64,000 bases of DNA, taken from Nemania diffusa. Lineage: Eukaryota; Ascomycota; Sordariomycetes; Xylariales; Xylariaceae. The notes under the pieces were generated by a model that saw nothing but the letters and a program-made list of their open reading frames with translations, made no database searches and was not told the DNA's origin. This document shows positions 22,538 to 34,473 of the stretch, one piece after another. The position numbers were made by a program, and so were the translations under genes. Position 1 is the first letter of the stretch, and each line of letters starts with the position of its first letter. The stretch covers positions 558,001-622,000 of the forward strand of contig JBBPUQ010000001.1 in assembly GCA_038501195.1 (NCBI GenBank). Reading direction: 5' to 3'.

Positions 22538-25102
22538 CTCTAGTGGGCCGCGCTGCGGTTTCTGCTTACGCTGTCCGAAAGTGTGTTCGCTGGCGGCTAG
22601 ATCCGCGTGTGTGTGCTGCAGGTCCGCGGAATGAACATGACTGCAGCATACTCTCTGCATGCAATTCCACGCTTAGTATACGAACACACCAACCAACCAA
22701 CCAACAAACAAATAAACAAAAAAGAACGTAAAAAAAAAAAGAGTCTTTCCGATGGCGCCACCGCTCTCACCCCCGTGTGCGACATCGCCTATCTATTTAT
22801 TTACATACGCATTTATTAATTGGACATGGCTGCATGACAAGGCTCGCTTGCATTGGGCCTGGCTAGGCTTGCATTTTCCGGAAAACCTGGGGAGGGGGGT
22901 CTTTGGCCGGGGGATCTTTTTTGGGGAGGGAGGAGGCGACCGGAGTTACATTCGCCTCGTTCACACATATAGGGCGCGACACCGCTCTTCTGTCTCATTT
23001 ACTTTACGCGATCGCACAATCTCGATGGCATGCTCGATAAAGTGGGCAAAGCCCAACATGCTCGGGGCCACGGGAATCTAGAACCAAAAGGGGGGGAAAG
23101 GGGGAGAGCTCTCGAACCGTGTTGAGATGATAATTGGATTGGTTTTGATTACAAAAGGTCTGGGCTGGCCTGGGTTTCATAAGAAAAAGATGGAACTGGA
23201 GTTTGAATGTTTTCTACTGAAAGTCTGCATTTCTGCCTTGTTCGCTTGAGGAGAGGATATGTGCTTTTTCCGAGTTCTATACCCCTTGATAATCGCACGT
23301 TGCATTTTACTTCTTCAGGTACCTACCATACCTACATACCGCGCCATTCCCCTCCATCTCGCTTGTGCTCGTGAATGGCATCGCATCGTGGACGAGCGGA
23401 GGATCCGATGTGCCGAAGCGGGAGACGTCTGCTCGATCCCCGTCTTATACTCAGGCTGAACTTAAGTGATGTCATTGCATTTTAACAAGACCGGGCCGTG
23501 TCTTTCTTGTTACTTTCGTATCCTAGACGCTTATAGTATGTACACGTGCCGAAGCTGTACGCGTATGCAATGCATCGCACCTTAAGCACCCAGATTTACG
23601 AGATGTTAATAATGAGAGGTCGATATTTGACCAGGGATGCAGCACAGGTGATGACCAACGTGCCGGGACAATATACCACGGAGGCCCATGCGGCGACTTG
23701 ACATTAGACTTTTATTCTCTATCATTTTACGAGCCGTTCCAGGTAAAAAACATGTGGGCAGTGAGTCTAAGCTCGAGTTGATTCAGACGAATACGGATAG
23801 ATTTTACACTTTGCAAAGTCACATTCTCGAGCAGCCACAAACGCATGGAATTCCAGCGTGGTATGAGCACAACCCCGCCGCCGCCACTTTTCACAATCCC
23901 GCGACAAAACATTCCAGCCCACCTCCGGCACGTTCACTTCTCGAAACAGCGCTGCTGCTGCTGCTGACGACAGCTAACCAGGAGATGACGAATGCTTCAC
24001 GCAGCTAGTCGCGCAGGCAGAATACCTAGCGAGAGGGAAACAGACGGACTAGTCTCGACCGGCTAAATATCTCCACAGCAAAGCTCTCTGTCCAGCTGCA
24101 TTTCACTCACGACCGTGCCAGCATCACCCCCAACTGACACGTCTGAAGATCTTACCTAAGAGTAACCTCTCATAGGAGCGCCTCGACGGCGTTGAGTGGC
24201 AGTCATGCGCTGGACTCAATAACCGCAAGATGGAGGTGGTGAAATGCCAGAATCAGGAACATGTCGGCAGTTCGGTGCGAGGCTTAACTTTCTCACTTGT
24301 AGATGATAGCTCATATTAGCACTACGTTGTTCTTTCACGTTCTTGTTTGCTATTATACGGGCTCGTCAAATAAGAGACTGGCAAACATACACGAGCTATA
24401 TCTCGTAACTACTCATATTAGACTCGTATTAGGAGATGTTTGAAATGTTAAATATATGCATACCTATCCCAGTTAGTATCCCGAGTTTCTGGTACTTTGA
24501 TAATCTTATATAGACAAACTATGAGGCCGGCGTATTCTAGCCGAGGTGACGGTGAACCCCTCTATTGATCTTGGCAAGTGTTGATGAGAGTGTCTGGGAA
24601 ATTAATGAAGCTAAATTGGTAAGCTATTGCAAGTCGTTTCCTCTGCGAGCTATTTCGGTACAACACGGCTAGCTGAGCTTTGTGAGCCCTATACTTTTGT
24701 AACTTGGCGACACAGGCTTGATATATGCATACATTATTAGAGCTACTGAATAGTAGTAACACCAACTTTATGCACTTTAAACGATGCCGTCTCAGGAAGA
24801 AATAAACCTATGTAGTAAAATAAGAGACTAGTTAGTGGCATCTACATGCATCGCATAGATGTGACGATGCCGCGGAATGAAAGATACCTTATCACAAGCT
24901 CACCAACTCTTATCAGGCTAGAAGAGGACTAGTGAGGGGCATACGGCAGAATTTTTTGATACACCGCTTCCACTCAATGGCAGCTACCCTCAAGCTTCCT
25001 GCGTCAGGTCAGAACTTTATTTCGTTACTCTGAGACGCTTGCAACTCATTAAAACGCACACATACACCCAACTTGGAATCACTACGAAAATTTACCTAAA
25101 AA
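22538..25102. other. Intergenic between cyclin gene and BCP1
   Basis: About 2.6 kb. The first part holds the cyclin 3' untranslated region with a CCAA/AACA tandem run and an A run (22688-22741). A G-rich block lies at 22890-22930 and again at 23085-23107. Open frames at 23688-24008 and 24562-24765 have no recognisable product. No mobile element seen. Confidence 0.4.
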
Positions 25103-26017
25103 ATGGCGAAGAAAAGAGCGAGAGAGGCCGATGGTGCTGCCGAAGCGCCTGACAAGATGGTGGAGGATGGCGACAGCTCAGATGACGAGGTGAGTGGATG
25201 GCACCTAAGGCTGCTGTTCACATGTCAGAAACTGACGAGATCTTAGGACTTTGACATGGTGAACGTCGACTTTGAGTGGTTCAATTTCAACGAGAAGATC
25301 GATTTCCACGGCACGAAGTCATTAATACGGCAACTCTTTGACGTAGACGCGAACCTATTCGACGTTTCGGCTCTCGCCGACCTGATTCTCTCCCAGGCAT
25401 CTATCGGCTCTACCGTCAAGACCGATGGCGAGGAGTCCGACCCTTTCGCCTTTTTGACGACCTTGAACGTACAGGAGCACCGCCAAAAGAAGCCCATGGC
25501 CCAACTCATTGAGTATCTAAGCGAAAAAGCCAAAGCTAACCAGGCGCTGGCACCCATACCCGAGCTCTTAGCTTCTGGCCAACATGTCGGGATTATACTG
25601 TCTGAACGATTGATCAATATGCCGTCCGAAATTGCACCCCCACTATACACCATGCTTATAGATGAGATCAAGGATGCCGTGGAGGATAAGGAGCCGTACG
25701 AATTCACACATTACTTAATCGTCTCCAAGACGTACCACGAGATTGAATCGACCCTGGACGTAGAAGAGAGGAAAAAGAAGAAGGGAAAACAGGATGCCAC
25801 GCTATACTACTTTCATCCTGAAGATGAGGTGCTGCAGAAACATGCGGTGGCATATGGCAGCTACCCGTTCACCAAGATCGACGACGCCGTAGCAGATAGC
25901 AGGCGAGCATTTCAGGAGATGGGCGTCATGCCCAAGGGTTCTATGATTTTAATTGAGGCTAGCAAGTTCGCAGATGCGGTCGGGGCGGTCGGCGAATATC
26001 TGAGCCCCCCATCTTGA
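25103..26017 (+). CDS. BCP1: Bcp1, BCCIP family protein
   Basis: In yeast Bcp1 is a nuclear chaperone for ribosomal protein Rpl23 and is needed for export of the lipid kinase Mss4. Two exons, 25103-25189 and 25247-26017, give 285 residues, the usual size. The intron is 57 bp (GTGAGT to TTAG). Residues 1-29 are a basic then acidic lead (MAKKRARE, then DGDSSDDE). The BCCIP fold follows: [20 protein letters not shown] near 34-53, [16 protein letters not shown], then [19 protein letters not shown] and [11 protein letters not shown], then [12 protein letters not shown] basic run RKKKKGKQ and the final YYFHPEDE block also match the family. It is convergent with the chorismate mutase gene, 156 bp away. 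Confidence 0.93.
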
Positions 26018-26173
26018 GGGAATGGCTTTTGTTAAACAACACACAAGAAAACCGAAAAGAGAAAGATATTCGTCAAGTCCGTGCATTCCGCGTTTCGAGC
26101 TTTTCACTCTTTTTTTCCCATGCGTATCTTATACCTATGAACGCCCTTTTTTTCTGCCTGTATCCAGAACCTT

Positions 26174-27072
26174 TTATTCTAACCGTTGCATGAGGTACTC
26201 GACCTCGACCTCTTTTGTTATGGGGATGACGAACTCCCTGTACATGGACTCTACGGCGTCGGCATTGATCTTCACCGTGCCATTTGTATTAGTCGAGGAC
26301 GGGTCAGTGCCGTAAGTCTGGGCCTTGAGACGGAGCCGGGCGAGCACTTGCTTCTCCACGGCGGCATTGGTGATGGACTCGCCGATGCCGTCTCGGTCGC
26401 CAGCCTGTATCAGCCTTTTGTACTTCTCCGGATCGGACTGGAACTTGGACTCGGCGACGAACTTGCCGAAGTGGATCCTCCGCGACAGGGCCTGGAGGCA
26501 AGCGATGTCGCAGGTGGCCGAGGACCCGTAGTTCTCGTCAGATTCACCACTGTCATCGCGGCCAAAGTCGGGACACACGGCGGGCAGGAACTTCTCGACG
26601 TAGAACTTCTTGATCTGCTCGTTGACGTTGACGTTGTTCGGGTGCAGGATCTTGGGGTAGTCGAGGGGCTTGAGGATGGGCTTCTGCAGGGCGTCGGGGA
26701 AGAAGGGGTATTCGTCGGGTGCCTCGTAGCGGCGGATCAATGACTGCAGCTTCTCCTGCTCCCGCAGGTACCAGTCCATGAAGCTAAGATTCTTGTCCGT
26801 GGCTAGGTCGACGGCGCCCGGCTGGTAGATGGACTTGTTCAGGGGAAACTGGACTCTCTCGATGAGATGGAAGGTGATGGTATCTTCTAGGCGGCTGGCA
26901 TGGGGTAAGCAAGGCGACATAGATCAAGGAGAGTATAGATGCCTGAGCCCAGGCTTCGGCGGTATTGGTGACTCCGGCGGCCTCGGTAGCTTGTCACTTA
27001 CATGAGTTGGAAGCGAATGTTGGAGAGATCGAGTGCCTTGGAGGCATCTCTCAAGTCGATTATGGTATCCAT
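26174..27072 (-). CDS. ARO7: Chorismate mutase (eukaryotic, allosteric AroQ type)
   Basis: Converts chorismate to prephenate, the branch point to phenylalanine and tyrosine. In yeast it is inhibited by Tyr and activated by Trp. Two exons on the minus strand, 27072-27002 and 26894-26174, give 263 residues, near the yeast length. The 107-bp intron falls after the start [20 protein letters not shown]; the join gives FQLIRLEDT as expected for this family. Family blocks seen: [17 protein letters not shown] (about 27-43), [41 protein letters not shown], then [17 protein letters not shown] and [14 protein letters not shown] with the catalytic Arg/Lys/Glu region, and the C-terminal [10 protein letters not shown]. 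Complete, all-helical. It lies head-to-head with MDV1. Confidence 0.95.
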
Positions 27073-27833
27073 GGTGCTATGCGTGTCTCCGCCTCAGTAT
27101 TTCTCCGTCTCTGTCCTTCGGTTGATTTTGTTGACTCTTCAGCCTGGCCTCCCTCTGGGCCGATGGTCGGTCATGAAGGCGGGCAAGCTGTAATGTCCTA
27201 CCTAGCTAGTGGGGTACGTAGCAATATTCGTTATCTTATCGTTCCGTTACCCGGTCCTAGGAATGCACGCATGCCTTGGCGCATCATACCTTACGCAGTA
27301 GACTACTGTAATAGCCCTATTCATTCTGGACACAGCTGGAGGTAGGCATGTACCTACCGTAGGTACCTATACAGAACAGTGGACGCTAAACAGGTGTGGC
27401 ATGGGCCGTGGCATGCGACTCAAATCGCGTGGCTCGTGCAGTAGATAGGTACCTAGACCTAGACCTGGACACATACCTGCCTACTGCGTGCGTACACACA
27501 CCTATGCTGCACGCTGTAAGGCCTACGCATAGGGAGATAGAACTTATCGATTCTCAATCCTGGTAACACCCAACCACTTAACTGAGTAAAGTTTAGCTGC
27601 TTATACCGTACCTTATCGTTATGCAGATAGCTTCAATTTGTTGTAATAGAATCCCTCATTCAAAATTCTCGAGGTCGATCCGATACGATATAGACAGCCA
27701 GCCGGCTCCCCATTAATTCGCTCATTAGTCCATTGAATGAGCACGCACACATTTGCCACCGCAGCTTCACATTGAATAGACACGTTCATTGAGCTGCACA
27801 ACGAAGCACACCCACCCCGACGGATCCACGCGC
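27073..27833. promoter_or_regulatory. Bidirectional promoter region of ARO7 and MDV1
   Basis: 761 bp between divergent starts. It contains a dense cluster of TACCTA/TAGGTA motifs at 27340-27480. No specific transcription-factor site is convincing by eye. Confidence 0.45.
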
Positions 27834-30032
27834 ATGGACGATTCAGAAATACAGGATGCCTTTCAAGACGAAGCCGCCTCCTCCGTAGGCGAGGAATCCA
27901 TACTTATAGTACCTCCTCCCTTCCTCTGCCTTTTGCATATGCGCGATGCATGTCTGACCGAAAGGTGTACAGCCGCGAGGAATAGAAGCGTTTACTCGAA
28001 AAGTCACAACCACCGCCAGCCATCTTGCCGGTCGTGGCGGTGATTCTGCCGGAAGCCATTATAGTAATGCCATGGGCCAAGTGCACAAGCAACTTGTGCG
28101 GCCGGGCATGCAACGGAAGATGTTCTCCATGGCGCGGACATCGCCGACTGACCTCGTTCGCTCCAAGTTCTCGACCTCCGAAATACAATCCCGTGCTCTG
28201 GCGTACTTATCCGACGACATGCTGCAAAACATCCCCGAAGACGAAAATGCATACTCGCTCTTTCAGGGTTTCCAGGCGAGCTTCCCCGAGTTAACGGATG
28301 ACGGCAAGAGACACAGGAGGCGAGCCTCGAGGGGCAGGAGAATGATCGAGGATACGCCGACAGCCTCTAACACTCCGCAACACCTGCACAAGCTGAAGAA
28401 AGGGAGGTCTACGTTGATACACGAGCTGGAGATGCTTAGCATACGAAAGAACATGGCCAGCAGTGAGATACGAGAAATTGACATCAAAATCGCAAATCTC
28501 ACCGGTATGCGCAGGATCATTTTGGACAGATTAGCCGGCCTAGAGCAGGAGGAAATACTATTAGAACACGACCGTAAGAATTGGTCGTCTCCTATCGCGC
28601 CTCCCACTTGTTACTAATAGCATGCTATAGTTGTCGATATGGAAGAGCGGATAGATGTGGCACAGGAGCTTGTTGACGAAGCCGAGTCTATAGAGGCCGC
28701 CACGGCCACACACGCTAGAACGGACGAGGACGATCTGGTGACGGACCAGGACGTTGATGAGTTCATGTCAAAATCTATCTATGAGAAGATACCAACGGCA
28801 TCGAGCACGCCAGCTCGTCCAAAACGACATAAGGCAAACCGGCGGAAATCTATGCCCATTTTACACGAACATTTCGATCCTGGCTTCAACATCAGGGAAA
28901 TCAAGGCTCACGCCGACCAAATAACCGCTTTAGATTTCGATACGCCCTTCGGTACTATGGTATCAGCATCCCTCGACGACACTGTGAAAGTATGGGACCT
29001 CAATGCGGGACGCTGTATAGGCTCGCTCGAGGGCCATACAGCCTCTGTACGAGCACTGCAGGTAGAAGACAACATTCTGGTCACGGGTTCTGCGGACGCC
29101 ACTGTGCGGTTATGGGATCTCAGTAAGGCCCACTACGATCCTCAGGGTAGCCGGTTCGGACGAGACGACGAGGAAGACGACGGCATGGCCTTCGAGAATC
29201 CAGATGATCAGCCAGTCGACCCGCCAGAAGGCAGTATGGCGGATTGCCCGCTATTCGTGCTCCAGTCACATATGGACGAGATCACCGCCTTGCACCTACG
29301 GGGAGATACGCTTGTTTCAGGGTCGTCAGACAAAACGCTACGGCAATGGGACCTTGAAAAGGGGCGCTGCATACAGACGTTGGACGTCATGTGGGCAGCG
29401 GCGCAGGCCTCGGCATCGCTCGGCTCGGGCGAGGGGACCTGGAGACAGACCTCTCGGCAAGCTTCGGGCGCTGCCGACTTCGTGGGGGCGCTTCAGGTAT
29501 TCGAGTCGGCTCTTGCCTGCGGCACCGCGGACGGCATGGTACGGTTATGGGATCTTCGCAGCGGACAAGTGCATCGCAGTCTTGTTGGACATACCGGCCC
29601 TGTCACGTGTCTGCAGTTCGACGACGTGCATATCGTGACAGGAAGTCTTGATCGAAGCATACGGGTAAGTCTAACTATTCATTCTCACAAATTCGCAACA
29701 ATCCAGTTTATTTATTTATCGTTTCTAAATAACTAATCATGGACTGACAAACATAGATATGGGACCTCCGCACGGGCTCCATCTTCGACGCCTACGCGTA
29801 CGACAACCCGATCACGAGCATGATGTTCGACAGCCGGCGCATCGCCAGCGCGGCGTGCGAGGACGTCGTCAAGGTCTACGACAAGATGGAGTCGCGCCAG
29901 TGGGACTGCGGCGCCGGCATCACCGAGCCCGAGGACGGCCGCACCCCCGCCGTCGTCGAGCATGTGCGCATCAAGGAGGGGTACATGGTCGAGGGACGGC
30001 GCGATGGGCTCATCGGCGTGTGGGCTTGTTAG
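27834..30032 (+). CDS. MDV1: Mitochondrial division protein 1 (Mdv1/Caf4 type WD40 adaptor)
   Basis: Outer-membrane adaptor that links Fis1 to the dynamin Dnm1 during mitochondrial fission. Exons 27834-27908, 27973-28573, 28631-29664 and 29757-30032 give 661 residues. Exon 2 onward is secure: the joins restore EHDL-VDMEE and SIR-IWDLRTG. The first exon is less sure, since the donors at 27909 (GTACCT) and 27885 (GTAGGC) both keep phase. The N-terminal part has the Fis1-binding block [27 protein letters not shown], then [13 protein letters not shown] coiled coil with [14 protein letters not shown] and RLAGLEQEE spans about 165-225 and mediates dimerisation. Then come seven WD40 blades ([43 protein letters not shown]). 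The acidic insert DDEEDDG near 410 and [15 protein letters not shown] lie between blades, as in relatives. Confidence 0.93.
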
Positions 30033-32628
30033 ATAACAAACCTACTTTTGTGAAGAGGGGAGGGAGAGGGGAGAAAGGGAGAGAGGGGGTTAGAGGTAGA
30101 GGGGCGGCACACGGTGTATATACGTGTATATTTACGATCGATCATGGTTTTGATGCGGATGCGATGCGATGCTTGGGACGCGTATACAATTGGCTCTGGC
30201 ATGTTTAGATCGTATTAGCTGTACTTGGCTAATGTGTCATGAAATCATATCCATCGGGCTTACTCTTTTATTGTATAAGTGATTGTCCATGTTGTGGGTT
30301 TGGGGGGGTTGAGGTCATCGTTTAGAAGATGTGAGATGAGGGTGTTAGTTTTCACTGGTAAGTGCCTTCTTGGTCTATTGAGTTGGTCTCACGAACGCTT
30401 GGTAGTTATATTCTACTGTCACCCGGCGTTTCTGCTGTCTGGATGAGGATATAACAGCAGGACATACTATGGATACACAACGATATTCAGTAAATCGTCT
30501 AAGAGGCTCACTAACACCGATCCCTTTTCAACAGTTAGAAGTGCTTAGATTCTACGCTGTCTAACACGTCCTATTGTGAACTCTTAGAATCTTCAAAATC
30601 ACCCAAATTGTTGCCGGTAATAGTATCAAACCCCAATTCCAAGATCTAAAGTTAGGATGACACCTACCTAGCTCACAGTACATACGATGAGTGTCTCTCT
30701 AGAAACTCTCTATCTCGCCAGATCTACGTAGTTTATTCATGTTCCATCAAAGCTAACCTGCCCGTAGGGTCCCAGAGTGGGAGAAGCCTTCATTACTACC
30801 TCCGCACAATTAATTCCAACACCACGATTAGCGAGGTTGAACTTGAAAATCTATACAGGCAGAATCCAATCGGAACAGTTGCATCTACACATGCTACCAC
30901 TACCATCTAGGCCCGACTTACGCACCACGATCTGGCCAATATAACCAGCTCACCCAACATCCAATCGCCAACCATGTGGTAACCAGGTAAGCAATCCAGC
31001 CAACCTACACCTCGGTTCTAGATCCCCTCCCATCGCCACCTACCAGACTTCCCCGTCGTCCGTGCGGCTCTTCGCACCTTGCGCCCGCGTCCGCATCCGC
31101 ATGGTATAAGTACGTCGTCAACTCCTCCCCTTCCTCTCCTACTAGGTTAGTGTTTTTCCCGGATCCGCCGCTACGCTACGCTGCGTGCGATGCGATCTAG
31201 ATAATACCCGAGCTGGCCTACGTACATATACCCGACCTATCCCAGCGTGCCTCCGGTATCCATCTGCTTCGTGAGGCGACTGGATTGCCTAGTGTGCGAT
31301 CTCTCGCCCCACGACCCGGTCCGCGAGGGAAGGGAGAGGAGAGAGGGATTACGTGGTTGTGGCGGCGGCGGCGGCTCGTCTGTGCGTTTTTATACGTGCA
31401 TGTGGGAGAGGAAGTGGAAGTGAGAATAAGGTGAGGTAAAAATAGAGCCTGAGTTAATGTGGCATTTGTATATTTGCCTAAACGGCGATGTGTGCTGTTA
31501 TCCGTTGGATCTGATGTTTCTATGTCTCTGCTTGTCTAGACTAAGGAGGGAGTTTGTTGGGTAGTCAGTTGGTTGATGTACGGGGAGAGAAGCGAGAGCA
31601 CCCTGCTACGGAGATATCGGTGCCAAGAGGACAGGTCATGTCAAGTTGTTAGACGAATATAGATATATCTTTCTACTCTGTGGCTTATACGGTTATTGGT
31701 TTCTTCAATACACACCATATCTACTTCTAACATACTATCCATACGTCTCATAAAGTCTAATTACGATGTAAGTGGCGGGCACTCTCCATGTTCGCGTCTG
31801 GCGAATCCCTGGACAGAGTTTTTCAACTCTCATTCTGGCGGATGATTTTCGATGGTAACGAGCTGCGGCCTGTACGCCTCATAATACGGAGGACGGAGGG
31901 TATATAAACATCGTGCTATATAAGTAATACATTGTAAGCGTGCTAGGTATATAGCTGGGTGATATATTTGTTTCGTATCGCTACCTAAGTTGGTAATGTA
32001 TGTTATTTTAACTATCCAGCTAAGCAAATGTGTTATATAAAAAGAAAGGTCTCCTTCCCTGTGGAGATGAGGTTACATCCACCGGTAGTCAACCCATCTG
32101 CTCGCGTCTGGTTCGTGACCGGCAATCTCGCTCGGTACGGCTTCCACACATGAGCAGCGCACGGCCATATCGGGGCTTGGCTAAGCCTTGCTAGCCTAGC
32201 TTGGGGGCTACTACCAAACTTTTGGCGATTTCAAGCCATCTGTCATGGCCACAGGGAGGTGAGGGAGCCGTGGTGTTTGCCATTTGGGATGGGTATGAAT
32301 CGAGCTGTCATTTCCGGCGAGGACGGCGACGAAGGCGTATTATGCACTGCCTTGGTGGGGAGGTGAGGTAGGCATGAGACTTTTGTCGACAGATTCGCGA
32401 AACACAATGACGTGTAGCCAGCGAACCAAACGAAGCGTTCGGTCGGTCGGCCGAGTCACCTGTGGATCATATAAGCTAGGTCATGGCATACATCTGGCGT
32501 CTTATACGTTGGCGGTAACGTTGGATTTGGTGGAGGACGCATGGGCATTGGGAACAGTTGGTCCATCTCGACGCGACTTGCAGATTGCATGAAGCAGGCT
32601 GCCGCTGCTGCTGCGAGGAGTGTCAAGT

Positions 32629-32650
32629 TAGATAGATAGATAGATAGATA
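32629..32650. repeat. TAGA tetranucleotide microsatellite
   Basis: About five uninterrupted copies of GATA/TAGA in intergenic DNA. Seen directly. Confidence 0.85.
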
Positions 32651-33538
32651 GCTATTCTGAGAACTGGGGTCAATTTACATGACTCCAGAAGGAGGGCTAA
32701 TGTGTAATAAAACTTGGAACTGGAATACCTAACCTCAGCAGGGTGTCGACGTCGTGCTTCATTCATTCGCTTATGCAGGGAAGAGTTAGATAGCAAGGCA
32801 TAGTTCTGCGGAGACACTATGGTCCTCGCTCATCTCATCCCATCTCATCTCCTCATCTCACTGCTCTACTTCAAGAAATGTTAAGAAATCGCGCAGCTTC
32901 GGATTGATTTCGACTTACTTAGGAGTTCCCCTTGAGCGATATCTTAAGTAAGTACTTATGTAAAGCTCATTCGTCTTGCACTTCAAAGACGGTCCTCGGG
33001 CCGATCCGGGTGGGAACCGTTCGATAGACTCTCTCACATCCTGCTTAATTGAGACGAGACGAGACGGCCATCGTACATGGCGTCATGCAAACCGCTTGGT
33101 GATGACCACCGTCGTGCGTGTGTGCCATTACCCCAAAGCTTAAAAAGTATGTTGGCCGTGTCGGCGACGACGCCCCTTCGCAGGCCTCCTATCAAAGAGA
33201 TCTGCGCCTGGCGATCTGAACGGCAAGCAGGCAAGCAGGCAAGCAAGCAAGCACCCTGGGGATGCATATGCATATTTCTCCAACTGTCAAGTGAGTACTT
33301 CACGTGGCCAGCGAAGCAACCAGACAGCGCTCTCACAACTCTGCGACCGTACAAGACAAAGGTTTGGAGCCAATCGGTCTCCACGGAGAGGTTGGGTTGA
33401 CCTCGTCGAAGGTCTCCGATCTCGTGCCTGATCGGCAGTAACGGTCATCTATTCTTCCTGTTCAAGTCTAACGGCCGGGATTTGCCAAGGATTTTTTTTG
33501 GATTTTTTTTTTGTTTGGCGCGCGCCCTCTCTCATCAC

Positions 33539-33610
33539 TTACTCATTCACTCACTCACTCACCCACTCACTCACCTCGACGAAGAGCGAGACGAGACGAG
33601 ACGAGCGAGC
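33539..33610. repeat. CTCA and GACGA low-complexity tract
   Basis: A run of ACTC/CTCA copies (33539-33574) is followed by repeated GACGA units (33579-33610). This is simple-sequence DNA typical of fungal promoters. It also makes short repetitive frames that are not genes. Confidence 0.8.
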
Positions 33611-34473
33611 TTGCTTCCCGACCCCCTTCCCCCTTGTCCGTACTTGTAGGCGCGCACCAAGACGCCGTCCAAGTTCGAGTTTTCCTTAATATCCGTGCCG
33701 TGTCTACTCCACAGTTGGACTCCGCACTGCAACCCTGATTTTCCAGTTGCGGTGCAAGCGGGTGAAGCTAGCCACGAAAACAGGAACACCTGGTCGGTCT
33801 TGGATGCTGTGCTCTGCAGTAGGCTTTCCAACTAGGACGAAGGGACCATACCTCTTATGAGACTTTGGAATGGTACACTAAGCTGACTGACCTATTCTGT
33901 AAAATAGGAGGTTAGCCTTTTTTTTTTCTCTACACATCCCTTCTAGACGCTAAAAAAGTCTGAGCGCAGCCAACGGTGAGTTTTTTTTTTTTTTTTTTCT
34001 TAGACATGCTTCTCCGCAGCGTAATACCTCTGTAGCGCAGGTAAGTTGACAAGCACTAACAGCGGGGAACCTGGGCGGGTTCAGGGGTTGTCCGGATAAA
34101 TCTGATTGTGTCTTGAAAGAGGTAGAACGCGGTCCACCCGCGCACCTTAGTTAGGCCGGTGGACGGAATCCGCGAAGGGCAATAATACCTTGCCTCGGAA
34201 GGGAAGGGGAGTTCGAGCTCTGCCATGACGGAAGCCCAGGGCTCTCTTCCATATGACGGCGATCCCAGGCACGCCAGCAGCAGCAGCAGGGGCGGGCGCG
34301 CAGGCTTAAGAGTCGTAGCCCTGGGGACGACGTGTCTCGTAGCATTTCTCCTCCTCCTCCTTTCCATCTTCCAGCCTGCTGCTGCCGCCACCGCCCAGTG
34401 GTGCCTCAGTATTCTCCTTAGCGACCTGCCGCCGCCGCCGCTGCCCACCGTACTAAGCCTTTCAGCTGTCAGC

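Larger units (their letters stand above)
30033..34473. other. Long intergenic region, no gene recognised
   Basis: About 4.4 kb without a supportable gene. A GC-richer part at 30960-31450 has intron-like signals (GTAAGC near 30988, TTCTAG near 31020), but no open frame carrying a recognisable product. Low-complexity tracts lie at 32629-32650 and 33539-33610, and long T runs at about 33917-33929 and 33979-33998. Frames before 34474 may belong to the leader or an extended N-terminus of the lactonase gene. Confidence 0.4.

Noticed and set aside
26186..26743. 185-codon plus-strand frame over chorismate mutase
   Set aside because: Antisense shadow; the minus strand codes the conserved enzyme.
30960..31140. 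Possible tiny spliced gene with intron-like signals
   Set aside because: First frame meets a stop after two codons and no candidate product could be recognised.
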